Assembly (NCBI GenBank): GCA_947167235.1
Contig: CAMVHF010000003.1
Span: 1 to 51,131, forward strand
Origin: an uncultured Alphaproteobacteria bacterium
Lineage (GTDB): Bacteria; Pseudomonadota; Alphaproteobacteria; RF32; CAG-239
DNA: 51,131 nucleotides
Reading direction: 5' to 3'
Shown: one piece after another, positions 24,936 to 33,209 of the stretch
Position numbering within the stretch: position 1 is the stretch's first letter
Layout of the letters: each line of letters begins with the position of its first letter
Translations under genes and position numbers: made by a program
The notes under the pieces: generated by a model
The model's database searches: none
Told to the model about the DNA's origin: nothing
The model's input: the letters and a program-made list of their open reading frames with translations, nothing else

Positions 24936-25496
24936 ATGAGCAAAAATTTGAATAACACGAATAATGTAGAAGAAAATTTCCTTTGTTTTGATGATAACGG
25001 TTCCGAACCGGAAATTATCGCAAAAGAGAAGGATGGCAAACAACAGTGGTATAAAATGTATAAAGAACATTTTGTTTCCGTTGATCAGACATTAAAAATT
25101 TATAACTTTATGCAACAAAATTCTTTGGACTATGTTACGGTAAAAGCTCAATATCAAAAAGCACAAATCCTCGATGATAAAGATATCATTGTCAGTTTTG
25201 GTGAAAAGGATGTACCTTTATCAGAAATTGAACCGTATGATAATTCAAAACTCAGAAAAGCCTTGGAAAAGCAGATTGGCGATGCTGAAAAATTTTATAG
25301 AAAACAAAGCAAAAATAATGATGCGCAAGCTACTGAAGATGTAGCCACAAATAAGTTGGCCAATCTTCGCAAAAAGATTGCCCACAATATTGATAAAACA
25401 CTCGGTACAAATCTTGAAGAAAAGAAGTTAGTAAAACCTTTGAAAAAGATAGAAAAGTTTGTATCGGATAAATTATTCGGTAAAGTTAATGAGTAG
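24936..25496 (+). CDS. Hypothetical cytosolic protein
   Basis: 186 residues, no signal peptide or membrane helix. The N-terminal half is mixed and the C-terminal half is Lys-rich and probably helical (KLRKALEKQIGDAEKFYRK, LKKIEKFVSDKLFG). AAGGA precedes the ATG. It has its own strong terminator. No family recognised. Confidence 0.65.
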   Translation: MSKNLNNTNNVEENFLCFDDNGSEPEIIAKEKDGKQQWYKMYKEHFVSVDQTLKIYNFMQQNSLDYVTVKAQYQKAQILDDKDIIVSFGEKDVPLSEIEPYDNSKLRKALEKQIGDAEKFYRKQSKNNDAQATEDVATNKLANLRKKIAHNIDKTLGTNLEEKKLVKPLKKIEKFVSDKLFGKVNE

Positions 25497-25546
25497 ATTA
25501 TCAATTTTTGCTCTCAGCGCGCTGTGGTATTGAGGATAATTAATCC

Positions 25547-25580
25547 AATAAAAAAGCACCTTAAAAGGTGCTTTTTTATT
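25547..25580. terminator. Strong terminator
   Basis: AATAAAAAAGCACCTT and AAGGTGCTTTTTTATT are perfect 16-bp arms around AA, with T-runs on both strands. Confidence 0.9.
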
Positions 25581-25692
25581 GTTTGGTTTTATAAATTCCA
25601 AATAACTTTTTTTATAAATCATCAAATTTTTGATAAAAAATTTAGATTTATACCCTAGTATATGAAAAAAATAATCTTAAAGGAAATATAGA

Positions 25693-26286
25693 ATGATTAC
25701 GCTGATAAACCTCATATTACTTACCTTTTTATATACAACAGATGTATGCGCTCAAACGACGCCTCCAAAATTAGAAATTAATAATCCACAATCTGTTGCC
25801 GAGATAATGATGATGCAGTATGATTTTGATCGTGACGGCATAATTACCGAAAAAGAATTTATCATTGGAAACGGAGAAAGCGGATATCGGGCACATCTCT
25901 CAAATATATATGAAAGTTTAAATTCACAAGATAAAGAAGAAATAACAAAGCAGCAATATTGGTTTATTGAGATGATAGATGCAGCTAAATACAAAAAAGA
26001 TTTATTGTCGTATTTTGAATATTTGGATAATGACTCTGACGGATATATAACGACAGAGGAATATAAAAACACATTTACAGGAAATTATATAGAGAACTTT
26101 GGCCGTAAATATGCTCAAGCAATAGATTCTAATAAAGATAACAAGATATCTAAAAGTGAATATTTAAATTTTGATTTCACTTCTTTACAATCGGGAAGTC
26201 ATGAACAGTTCCGAAATATTGATGCAAATAGTGATAATATTCTAACTTCTGAAGAAATGAAGCAGATTTTTGAAAAACAATGGTAA
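25693..26286 (+). CDS. Secreted four-EF-hand calcium-binding protein
   Basis: The 197-residue protein starts with a signal peptide (cleavage likely after TTDVCA near residue 20). Four EF-hand loops follow the D-x-[DN]-x-D-[GN]-x-[IL]-x-x-x-E pattern: DFDRDGIITEKE (44-55), DNDSDGYITTEE (112-123), DSNKDNKISKSE (145-156) and DANSDNILTSEE (177-188). It probably binds calcium in the periplasm. AAAGGA precedes the ATG. Target unknown. Confidence 0.85.
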   Translation: MITLINLILLTFLYTTDVCAQTTPPKLEINNPQSVAEIMMMQYDFDRDGIITEKEFIIGNGESGYRAHLSNIYESLNSQDKEEITKQQYWFIEMIDAAKYKKDLLSYFEYLDNDSDGYITTEEYKNTFTGNYIENFGRKYAQAIDSNKDNKISKSEYLNFDFTSLQSGSHEQFRNIDANSDNILTSEEMKQIFEKQW

Positions 26287-26377
26287 GAATTTATCATTTT
26301 GCGCTATTTAAAATTTTCCGAAAGTTATATTGCAGATTGCTTGTGCATCATAAAAATTAGTACGATACATGCAAACT

Positions 26378-26402
26378 AAAAGCACCCTTCGAGGTGCTTT
26401 TT
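26378..26402. terminator. Terminator after the EF-hand gene
   Basis: AAAAGCACC and GGTGCTTTT around CTTCGA with T-run; similar in sequence to the terminators at 24068 and 25547. Confidence 0.85.
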
Positions 26403-26453
26403 TGCGTTGTCAGAACGACTTTTAGCAAAGTCTGTTTAATCCTGAAAACGGTA

Positions 26454-26753
26454 TTAATTGCAATAAATCGAAAAGCTTTCAGGCGCATAAATGCCCATGG
26501 TTAAACCACCCATAAGCGAATCATAAAACGTCCAATGGGCTTCAATGGAATTAATACCTTTCGGAAGGCATACATTCTGCAGATTATAATCTGTCTTTTG
26601 GAACATTCCCCACAAGAAAAAATGACTACGACCTCTATAAGCCGGAACAGTCTTTATATTTTGTTGCTGAGCGAGGTTGAAACGAATAACGTGATCAGTA
26701 CCGCAAGCTGATAGCATTAAAACAAGTCCGATACAAAGTAAAAGTTTTTTCAT
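26454..26753 (-). CDS. Bor-like lipoprotein
   Basis: The 99-residue protein has a lipoprotein signal (MKKLLLCIGLVLMLSAC, lipobox LSAC) and the Bor/Iss pattern: SHFFLWGMFQKTDYN, then VCLPKG, then GGLTMGIYAPESFSIYC near the C-terminus, with the paired cysteines. Bor of phage lambda and Iss of E. coli plasmids are outer-membrane lipoproteins linked to serum resistance. GAGGAG precedes the ATG. Bor genes often travel with prophages, which suits the accessory setting. Confidence 0.8.
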   Translation of the reverse strand: MKKLLLCIGLVLMLSACGTDHVIRFNLAQQQNIKTVPAYRGRSHFFLWGMFQKTDYNLQNVCLPKGINSIEAHWTFYDSLMGGLTMGIYAPESFSIYCN

Positions 26754-26953
26754 ATGCCGCTCCTCTTACAAAAAATCAAATATAGAGAAATAATCGTTTT
26801 CCAAATTGCCGGATTGAGAATTCTATATTCTTTTGATTACTGCTCTTATAGTTTTAAGATAAATATGCCTGAATGTCAAATGCAAACGGCTCAACTTTGC
26901 AGGCTGACTTAAAGAAACAAGTTTCTTAAATAAATATATCAAAATAGAAAATA

Positions 26954-26982
26954 TTGACAAAATTTAATAATAATGGTACATT
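26954..26982 (+). promoter_or_regulatory. Promoter of the papain-like hydrolase gene
   Basis: TTGACA (26954-26959), 17-base AT-rich spacer, TACATT (26977-26982), 32 bases before the ATG at 27015. Confidence 0.6.
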
Positions 26983-27014
26983 TTTCAATATAAAACAAAG
27001 AAAGTATTGATAAC

Positions 27015-27974
27015 ATGAGTAAAGACGAAGATAAAATCGAAACAATCCGCGATGAAAACGGTATTCCGACGGTATTCAGAGAGGAACTTGATATGCTTCC
27101 GCATTTAAGAAAACTTTGGATAAAGGCTAAAAAATCTAAGTTATATGACAAATTTCGCCATTCCGATTTGAATCCGTATCATTACGGCGTTCGTAAAATA
27201 GATGCGCCGACTTTGGATGAAGCAAAAAAAATTGCTCGCGAAGATGCCAAAAAAGCTGCCGCCTTAAAACAAAAAGTCAATGCCCAATTTATTTGGAACG
27301 GAACACGCTATTACCCTGATAAATATTGCTCACCGCAACAGGAACACGAAGAAGACGATATAATAATACGCGCCGGAATTGATGTTACCGACAGAATTCC
27401 TCGCGATAAAGACGGTAAGTTTGATTTATTGGCCGAAGAACCGATTTTAATTTCGATTATACCGATTGAAGGACCGGCTCTTATCGGTCACGCCTGTATG
27501 CAGTACAAAGATCAGGTTGTCAATCGACTATTACCTTCGATCCATACCGATCCGCTCTACCAAAAATACAAAGAATTCGGAGAATATTTCTATATTTATC
27601 CGAGCCAGTTAGGAATCGATCCGGATAAACTTTATAATGCTATGAAAGAGCATAATATCCTCCACATGGATGACCAATATAACCCTGTAACAAGAAATTG
27701 CGCTCAAAACATATGGTGGGTATTAAAAAAAGTCGGTGTTAAGGACATGGATTTTTACGGACCGGATAAGCTCGGTATGGGCTATGCCACGCCGGGAAAC
27801 AACCCTTTCGGAAAAGGAATAAAACCGTGGTGCTTAAAGCACGGTGTACGCGTTCATTTAGACGAAGTTGCCGAGTATGACAAACGTTACCCGATGACTT
27901 ACGGTGAAAACAAAAAGAATCGCGATAATATGCGACAAATTCGGAAAAATCCTAAAGATCCGAATGTCAGATAG
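27015..27974 (+). CDS. Putative papain-like (circularly permuted) cysteine hydrolase
   Basis: 319 residues, no signal peptide. A histidine in IGHACMQYKD (H159) lies before a cysteine in NPVTRNCAQNIWW (C229). His first and then Cys in a helix-starting NC is the order in permuted NlpC/P60 and LRAT-like hydrolases. An aspartate or glutamate partner cannot be picked by eye. Charged N- and C-terminal extensions flank the core. Cytosolic location and isolated setting would allow a toxin or effector role, which is inference only. No immunity gene is obvious nearby. Confidence 0.5.
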   Translation: MSKDEDKIETIRDENGIPTVFREELDMLPHLRKLWIKAKKSKLYDKFRHSDLNPYHYGVRKIDAPTLDEAKKIAREDAKKAAALKQKVNAQFIWNGTRYYPDKYCSPQQEHEEDDIIIRAGIDVTDRIPRDKDGKFDLLAEEPILISIIPIEGPALIGHACMQYKDQVVNRLLPSIHTDPLYQKYKEFGEYFYIYPSQLGIDPDKLYNAMKEHNILHMDDQYNPVTRNCAQNIWWVLKKVGVKDMDFYGPDKLGMGYATPGNNPFGKGIKPWCLKHGVRVHLDEVAEYDKRYPMTYGENKKNRDNMRQIRKNPKDPNVR

Positions 27975-28053
27975 TCTGATTTTTTTAATTGGTGAAATTT
28001 AGAGATTTTATTAACACATATATGTTATTTCCTCTTTTAATGAGGAGATTTAT

Positions 28054-28566
28054 ATGATTGCTTTAGGATATCTATTCACTGTAATAAACTATGTTTTTTA
28101 TTGCATAAGCAGGTTTGCCGAGAAAAAAACGACACTTCTGTTCTTGGATTTAATCGCCAAAATATTCACGATTTTAGGGCTTTATTGCCTGGGTTCACTG
28201 AGCGGCGCCATTTCTTTTATAATCACCTTCTTTTTGCTTATTGTCGCCAATATCAAAGAACAAAAAAACAAAAAATGGCTGCTCGGATTTATTATATTCC
28301 AAACGTTGTATATTCTGACCGTTATTTACCAATACGACGGCCTGCCTTCCATTCTGATTTTTGGAACCTCATCCGTTAATCTTTTATGTGTTTGGTGGCT
28401 TTCGCCGCAAAATATGCGCGTTGTCGGCGGATTTAACAGTATTTTTTATCTGGCATACCAGATAAGCATCAAAAACTGGGCCGGACTGATTGAAATTCTG
28501 GTTATTTTGAGTAATGCTTTGTCGTATCTGAAATACCGAGCTGCAACAAAACCTAAGCTACACTAA
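28054..28566 (+). CDS. Divergent YgjV-like inner-membrane protein (copy D)
   Basis: 170 residues, five or six membrane helices. The C-terminal part (MRVVGGFNSIFYLAYQISIKNWAG) matches the MR..-helix pattern of YgjV proteins, and the overall layout is the same, but similarity to copies A-C is low. GAGGAG precedes the ATG. Its stop overlaps the stop of the convergent pilin-like gene by a few bases. Confidence 0.65.
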   Translation: MIALGYLFTVINYVFYCISRFAEKKTTLLFLDLIAKIFTILGLYCLGSLSGAISFIITFFLLIVANIKEQKNKKWLLGFIIFQTLYILTVIYQYDGLPSILIFGTSSVNLLCVWWLSPQNMRVVGGFNSIFYLAYQISIKNWAGLIEILVILSNALSYLKYRAATKPKLH

Positions 28567-29147
28567 AGCTTATATCCCAGATATACGGTTGCCGGCTTTT
28601 CTAAACCGCAAGGAACATCTGCCCGATATTCGGCAAACGGATAGTCAGGCGTTCCGGAAAAAGCGGCAATATAATTAAATTTGCAACTGTTTTGAGCCAA
28701 ACAGCTAAAATCCGGTTTTTGACCGATACCGACACCGACAAACCTTGTGGTTTGAAGCATTCCGAAATCGGTTGTAACGATTTTAATGCAACTCTTGGTA
28801 TCTATATTGGCAACTTCAAAAATAACGACGCCGTTTGCATCTACGGTTGCCTTAATTTTAGCTTTATTTCCCGCTTGAATCGTATCATTAACATAGGTCA
28901 GTCCGGCCGGTAAATTACCGGTTTTACTTAAAAACAGAGCATAGTCCTTTTTATATTCATGCACGATTTTCATCGCGTTACCACGCTGTTTACTTACGGT
29001 TGCTCCTAAGCTTGAAAGCTGTGTCATCATGGATTTTATCTGATTTTCATGAAATATTTTATTTGCATACCAATATCCGCCGATGGCAAAAACAGCTAAA
29101 ATTATCACTATTTTAGCCGTCGAAATACCTTGTTGATTAATATTCAT
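28563..29147 (-). CDS. Pilin-like protein with N-terminal membrane helix
   Basis: 194 residues. The start QQG-ISTAKIVIILAVFAIGGYW resembles a prepilin: a short leader ending in Gly, then a hydrophobic helix that continues as a polar helix (NQIKSMMTQLSSLGATVSK). The usual glutamate at mature position 5 is Lys here, so normal prepilin processing or assembly is uncertain. Four cysteines lie in the C-terminal half. AAGGAA precedes the ATG. No pilus assembly genes are nearby. Confidence 0.45.
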   Translation of the reverse strand: MNINQQGISTAKIVIILAVFAIGGYWYANKIFHENQIKSMMTQLSSLGATVSKQRGNAMKIVHEYKKDYALFLSKTGNLPAGLTYVNDTIQAGNKAKIKATVDANGVVIFEVANIDTKSCIKIVTTDFGMLQTTRFVGVGIGQKPDFSCLAQNSCKFNYIAAFSGTPDYPFAEYRADVPCGLEKPATVYLGYKL

Positions 29148-29200
29148 CTTTTATTCCTTAAATGTATTATTTCTTCGTATAACCGCACATAATTCTTGTT

Positions 29201-30331
29201 TTAAAGAGTGTCTTGTTTGCCCTTTTTATCCTTAACAATACTTGCCGCAATCGGTGGTACCGCTGATTTGGTATCATGTTTCTTTTCCGGCGCAGTCGTA
29301 CTTTTAAGATGTTGCTCTACACGTTTGAATGCCTCGCGTATTTTAGGGGTATTAATGTAATTGGTGTAATTATGCCTATCCGGATTCAAGGCTTGTTGCT
29401 TGGCAATAAATTTTGCTATTTGCGAAGCCGGAATATACGACATACTAACGTTTGGTTGATTTGCCAAACGTCTTGTAACGTCACGCGTATCAAACTTAGA
29501 TTGTCCGCCGATTACAACAACATCCGCAGCAATTTTATCCGGCAACTTATCGGCAGAAGTCGCATCAAAAACCGTAAATCCCGGAAGTTGAGAAGCAAGG
29601 TGCTCGGCATCTTTTGCGGATTTAGCTTCAACAACCCAAACGTTGTGCTTTTCTTTGTCGGTTTTTAACGGCTTAAATAAATCCGTATTAATTTTGACGT
29701 AACCGGCAGCATTTTCATCGTCATGCCCTTTATCATAACCTATTTGCGAATAGGTGAAGACATTATTTTTTACAAAATGTCCCCGATAATAAATATTATC
29801 ATCCAAAACACCATTTATTGTGTCATTGTCAAAATAATCGGTATCTTTTAAGAACTTACCTTTGGTATCTCTTTTGAGATTGCCTTTTTCATCGGTTTGA
29901 TAGGTTATCTGTTGCTTATAGCGCAATGTTTCACTGTCAATAACAAAGCCGTCAAGAAACGTATCTTCGGCCGGTACATGGGTAAAGTTAAAATCTTTTT
30001 CAGCGGCTTTTTCTATGCTGATGACACCTTTAGAATTTACATCCCCATAATACGAACCGAATTTTAAATCAGATAAATGAATAACGTATGTATCTTGCGT
30101 TTTGGTATCTTTGACAACCAAATGATGCACTTCGGCCTCAGAGGTGTTTTTTTTACCGCGATTATAGCAGTCTTGCAGATATTTTTCGGTCGTTAAGCCT
30201 AAAACCTGGAGCTTTCCGCATTTTGACCAATCGGTTTTATCTTCGTAGGTTTCCATATTTTCATCAGCAACTGCGTCATTTTGGATTTTATCAAATTCTT
30301 CTTTGATTTCTGAAAATTTCATCTTAGACAT
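29201..30331 (-). CDS. Hypothetical cytosolic protein
   Basis: 376 residues, hydrophilic, no signal or membrane segments. It has a Lys-rich tail (APEKKHDTKS, KDKKGKQDTL) and a segment with DVVVIGGQSKFDTRDVTRRL that may be a small alpha/beta domain. Two start codons three residues apart (MSKMKF) are possible; AAGGG lies before the first. No family recognised. Confidence 0.6.
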   Translation of the reverse strand: MSKMKFSEIKEEFDKIQNDAVADENMETYEDKTDWSKCGKLQVLGLTTEKYLQDCYNRGKKNTSEAEVHHLVVKDTKTQDTYVIHLSDLKFGSYYGDVNSKGVISIEKAAEKDFNFTHVPAEDTFLDGFVIDSETLRYKQQITYQTDEKGNLKRDTKGKFLKDTDYFDNDTINGVLDDNIYYRGHFVKNNVFTYSQIGYDKGHDDENAAGYVKINTDLFKPLKTDKEKHNVWVVEAKSAKDAEHLASQLPGFTVFDATSADKLPDKIAADVVVIGGQSKFDTRDVTRRLANQPNVSMSYIPASQIAKFIAKQQALNPDRHNYTNYINTPKIREAFKRVEQHLKSTTAPEKKHDTKSAVPPIAASIVKDKKGKQDTL

Positions 30332-30446
30332 GGCTTTACCCTTATTACTGTTCCTTGTTGGTTTTATTTTAATAAAAAATAGACAAAAGTCAATCGTTTT
30401 TTTCGGCCAAACACATTACGCTTACGTAATACTTTTATGACCAAAC

Positions 30447-30475
30447 TTGACAATTGAGATTATATTTTGCACAAT
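30447..30475 (+). promoter_or_regulatory. Possible promoter of YgjV copy C
   Basis: TTGACA (30447-30452), 17-base spacer, CACAAT (30470-30475). A nearly perfect inverted repeat at 30472-30492 (CAATACAC ... GTGCATATTG) overlaps the -10 site and could be an operator. Confidence 0.4.
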
Positions 30476-30595
30476 ACACATGGTGCATATTGCCGGTCGA
30501 AGTATGCACTCATAATCCGGGTAATTCGCAAAAATTTCCGTAATTAACACAAAGAAACATTCTTGTTATAAAATCGGGTTAAGGGTACTAATCAA

Positions 30596-31096
30596 ATGCA
30601 ACCATTTTTAATTACTGGTAATATATTTTCTTTTTTGGCTTCGGTCTGCACAGCCGTATCCGTGGTAAAGCGAAGCAAAACAGATTTTATGTATTGGCAG
30701 GTTGGCAACACAATTTTCGCCATTTTAACCAATATAGTCTTATTATCCTATTCAGGCGTAACAACAAACAGCGTATCTCTTGTCAGAAATGTTTTGGCTT
30801 ATAAAAATAAGTTATCCTTTATAACAACAGCGGCCATACTCGGTATAAGCATCACTCTCGGTATTATATTCAACAACAGGGGTCTTATAGGCATTCTCCC
30901 TGTCTTTTCATCGGCCGGATACACACTTTGCGTTTATTTAACCAAAAACGAACAGCAATTACGATATGCCCTGATTGTAGATTTATCGCTTTGGGCAACA
31001 TATTACCTTTATATACAAGCATATCCGTCGGTAATTACCTATACAATCCTCAATATTTGGACGGCAATTCAAATTGTACGGAATCTGAAAAAATAA
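30596..31096 (+). CDS. YgjV-family inner-membrane protein (copy C)
   Basis: 166 residues, clearly related to copies A and B (GNIFSFLASVCTAVSVVKRS, FMYWQVGN, TKNEQQLRYAL, LYIQAYPSV). Multi-helix membrane protein. No clear ribosome binding site. A long promoter region with an inverted repeat separates it from the divergent hypothetical gene. Confidence 0.8.
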   Translation: MQPFLITGNIFSFLASVCTAVSVVKRSKTDFMYWQVGNTIFAILTNIVLLSYSGVTTNSVSLVRNVLAYKNKLSFITTAAILGISITLGIIFNNRGLIGILPVFSSAGYTLCVYLTKNEQQLRYALIVDLSLWATYYLYIQAYPSVITYTILNIWTAIQIVRNLKK

Positions 31097-31129
31097 GCCT
31101 TAAGATGGATTATTTTAAGTACGGCAATA

Positions 31130-31141
31130 CACTGTATTTAC
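31130..31141 (+). repeat. Opposite-strand partial copy of the 14-bp motif
   Basis: ACACTGTATTTA on the plus strand, 12 of 14 bases of the main motif, shortly after YgjV copy C. It is the only close copy in this orientation. Confidence 0.5.
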
Positions 31142-31255
31142 GGATATATTAATTATTTTCCATAATTGTACCGCGATTTATGTTGTAAATAGATTTTTTT
31201 GTGATATCGTATGACCAATTTTAAGTAATTATGTATTTATTAAAACTTTACGATT

Positions 31256-31753
31256 ATGGAACATTTATTTGAAGCAAGAGTGATTTTGGGCATATTATGT
31301 CTTATTCACATTTTTATCAACTATGCCGGAGCTCAAGGAGCTTACCGCGGTCACATCAACAAAAAATTGCTGAACAGCCTTTTCATGATTGAGATCTTTG
31401 CCGTAACGGCCTATGTGATTTATGATAATATACAAACACCGCCCCAAGACGGTTGGTTCTTTGCCATTGTCGGTTACTTGTTTGTTTACGGAATGATGTT
31501 TTTGACTTGGGCTCTTCATTGTATTTATGCTTTGCTGGAACCAGATAAAGTCTATGAAATGACCGTTAAAAACCGCCGGAAACTCTTTGAAAATGAATAC
31601 CTTAAAGGTACAGTTGTCGAAGAAAATCACAATCTTGATGTTTACCTCCCGTATTCCGAAAATCTGGATCTTAAAAAAGATACCAATAAACAACAAAACG
31701 TTAAATTTAAGGAAGTATTGCGCGGAACGTATATCATTGTTGAACTTGCCTGA
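31256..31753 (+). CDS. Hypothetical membrane protein
   Basis: 165 residues with three hydrophobic helices in the first 90 residues and a charged cytosolic tail. No clear ribosome binding site is seen before the ATG. No family recognised. Confidence 0.6.
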   Translation: MEHLFEARVILGILCLIHIFINYAGAQGAYRGHINKKLLNSLFMIEIFAVTAYVIYDNIQTPPQDGWFFAIVGYLFVYGMMFLTWALHCIYALLEPDKVYEMTVKNRRKLFENEYLKGTVVEENHNLDVYLPYSENLDLKKDTNKQQNVKFKEVLRGTYIIVELA

Positions 31754-31827
31754 TTTAAGAACATCCGCTTTGCGCAAACGCATTGCGGATGTTCTCGTAT
31801 TTATGAAATTGCCGTTCCTTAAAATAT

Positions 31828-31856
31828 TTGACAAAAAATATCAAATATGATAAACT
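31828..31856 (+). promoter_or_regulatory. Promoter of the 31883-33170 gene pair
   Basis: TTGACA (31828-31833), 17-base spacer, TAAACT (31851-31856), 26 bases before the ATG. Confidence 0.55.
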
Positions 31857-31882
31857 GACAAAAATAGCGGAAGACGGCGATT

Positions 31883-32785
31883 ATGGAAGAAGATAAATTA
31901 ACCGAAATATTACAGGAAAAATTGGGCAGATTGGCAAAACCTGTCCTCAATGCCGCTGAAAAAAAATTCAAACTTTCGCCGGAATTGCGTGATGAAATTG
32001 CCGAAAAACTCCGTACAGCAGACAGCCGAGAAAAAGTAATGGCTTTACTGACGCAATATGCGGCTGTTGCCACAAACAAAGATAAGACTTCGGCGCCGAC
32101 AGATAAACTTGAAGCTTATTTACAACCTATTGTCGGTAAAGCATGTGCAACCGAGGTCGTCAAGCGCATGGAAGAATTTCATCCGGAATTAAAAGGTAAT
32201 GACAAATTACGGGATACGTTTATAAAAGAATTGGATAAATTTCCCGATGAAGATAAACCTTATTTGGTCGCTGCAACTCTTAAAATATCCAAAATCAGAG
32301 ATGTTTTGGCTTCTAAAGGAGATAACTCCGAATTTGCAGAATCTTATAAAGATTTGGAAAATATTACAACCCGTTTGCTTAAAAATTTTTATAATATTGC
32401 AAAATTCGCTCAAACATCCATTTTCGATGAATCCATACCCGATGGTAAAAAATTAGAATTAATTGAAAGTCCCGTATTTGGTGTGCGAACCATTGTTTTT
32501 AATGATGATATCGTAAAGACAACCCCCGCCGAAAAGGCAAAAGAAGAAATAGATTTAGTCATCGGCAGTGCTGCAGCCGGTGTACCGTATTTTCCGACGG
32601 CTATTGAGTATATCGCCGAAAAATCAGCAAAATCCGCCGAAATTATATTTGATAAAAAAGAATATCGTCATTTTTCAAAATGGTTGAAAGATAAAACTGT
32701 TCAGGATGCGCAAATAGCAGCCGTTTCCGGAAAAACAAATACAAATATGCCGCAAACAAGCAGACAAGGAGTTCAAAATGGCTAA
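31883..32785 (+). CDS. Hypothetical helical protein
   Basis: 300 residues, mostly helical and charged, with a short hydrophobic stretch (VIGSAAAGVPYFPTAIEY, about 225-243). No signal peptide. It overlaps the next gene by eight bases, so the two are made together. No family recognised. Confidence 0.65.
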   Translation: MEEDKLTEILQEKLGRLAKPVLNAAEKKFKLSPELRDEIAEKLRTADSREKVMALLTQYAAVATNKDKTSAPTDKLEAYLQPIVGKACATEVVKRMEEFHPELKGNDKLRDTFIKELDKFPDEDKPYLVAATLKISKIRDVLASKGDNSEFAESYKDLENITTRLLKNFYNIAKFAQTSIFDESIPDGKKLELIESPVFGVRTIVFNDDIVKTTPAEKAKEEIDLVIGSAAAGVPYFPTAIEYIAEKSAKSAEIIFDKKEYRHFSKWLKDKTVQDAQIAAVSGKTNTNMPQTSRQGVQNG

Positions 32786-33170
32786 AGAACAACCTCTTTT
32801 CTCAAAAGCGACATTTTGGCTCAATAAAATGTGTGTTTTGCCTTATACCGATGAAGAGCTTGATGCTATCGGTTGCTTAGGTTTTGATATGGCTAAAAAT
32901 AAGGATTTTGCCGATAAATATTTATCAGGTCTTTTGGAAAAACGCGAACTTATAAATCAGCATAAACGTGTGCCGTTTTCGGATCTTAACTTGCAACTCT
33001 ACCGCAAGGTATTGGAACAACCTGATTTACAACAGATTCCCGACTGGATAAGTATGCCGGATCCTAAAACAATAGCAAAGAACAACATTAAAGCTCGAAT
33101 TATAAAAATGTCGCAGAATATACAGAAGAATAATAATATTACCGAGGTTAATGAGCAAAATCGCCGTTAA
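32778..33170 (+). CDS. Hypothetical small protein, partner of the preceding gene
   Basis: 130 residues, mixed, no signal or membrane segments. GGAG lies within the end of the upstream gene and the eight-base overlap points to coupled translation and a joint role. No family recognised; a two-gene defence or toxin pair cannot be ruled in or out. Confidence 0.65.
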   Translation: MAKEQPLFSKATFWLNKMCVLPYTDEELDAIGCLGFDMAKNKDFADKYLSGLLEKRELINQHKRVPFSDLNLQLYRKVLEQPDLQQIPDWISMPDPKTIAKNNIKARIIKMSQNIQKNNNITEVNEQNRR

Positions 33171-33183
33171 TTTGTTGCTTGCC

Positions 33184-33197
33184 TTTAAATACACCGT
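33184..33197 (-). repeat. Outlying exact copy of the 14-bp motif
   Basis: ACGGTGTATTTAAA on the minus strand, same as the copy at 9330-9343, between two convergent genes and 23 kb from the main cluster. Confidence 0.7.
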
Positions 33198-33209
33198 TCT
33201 TTTTGCGTA

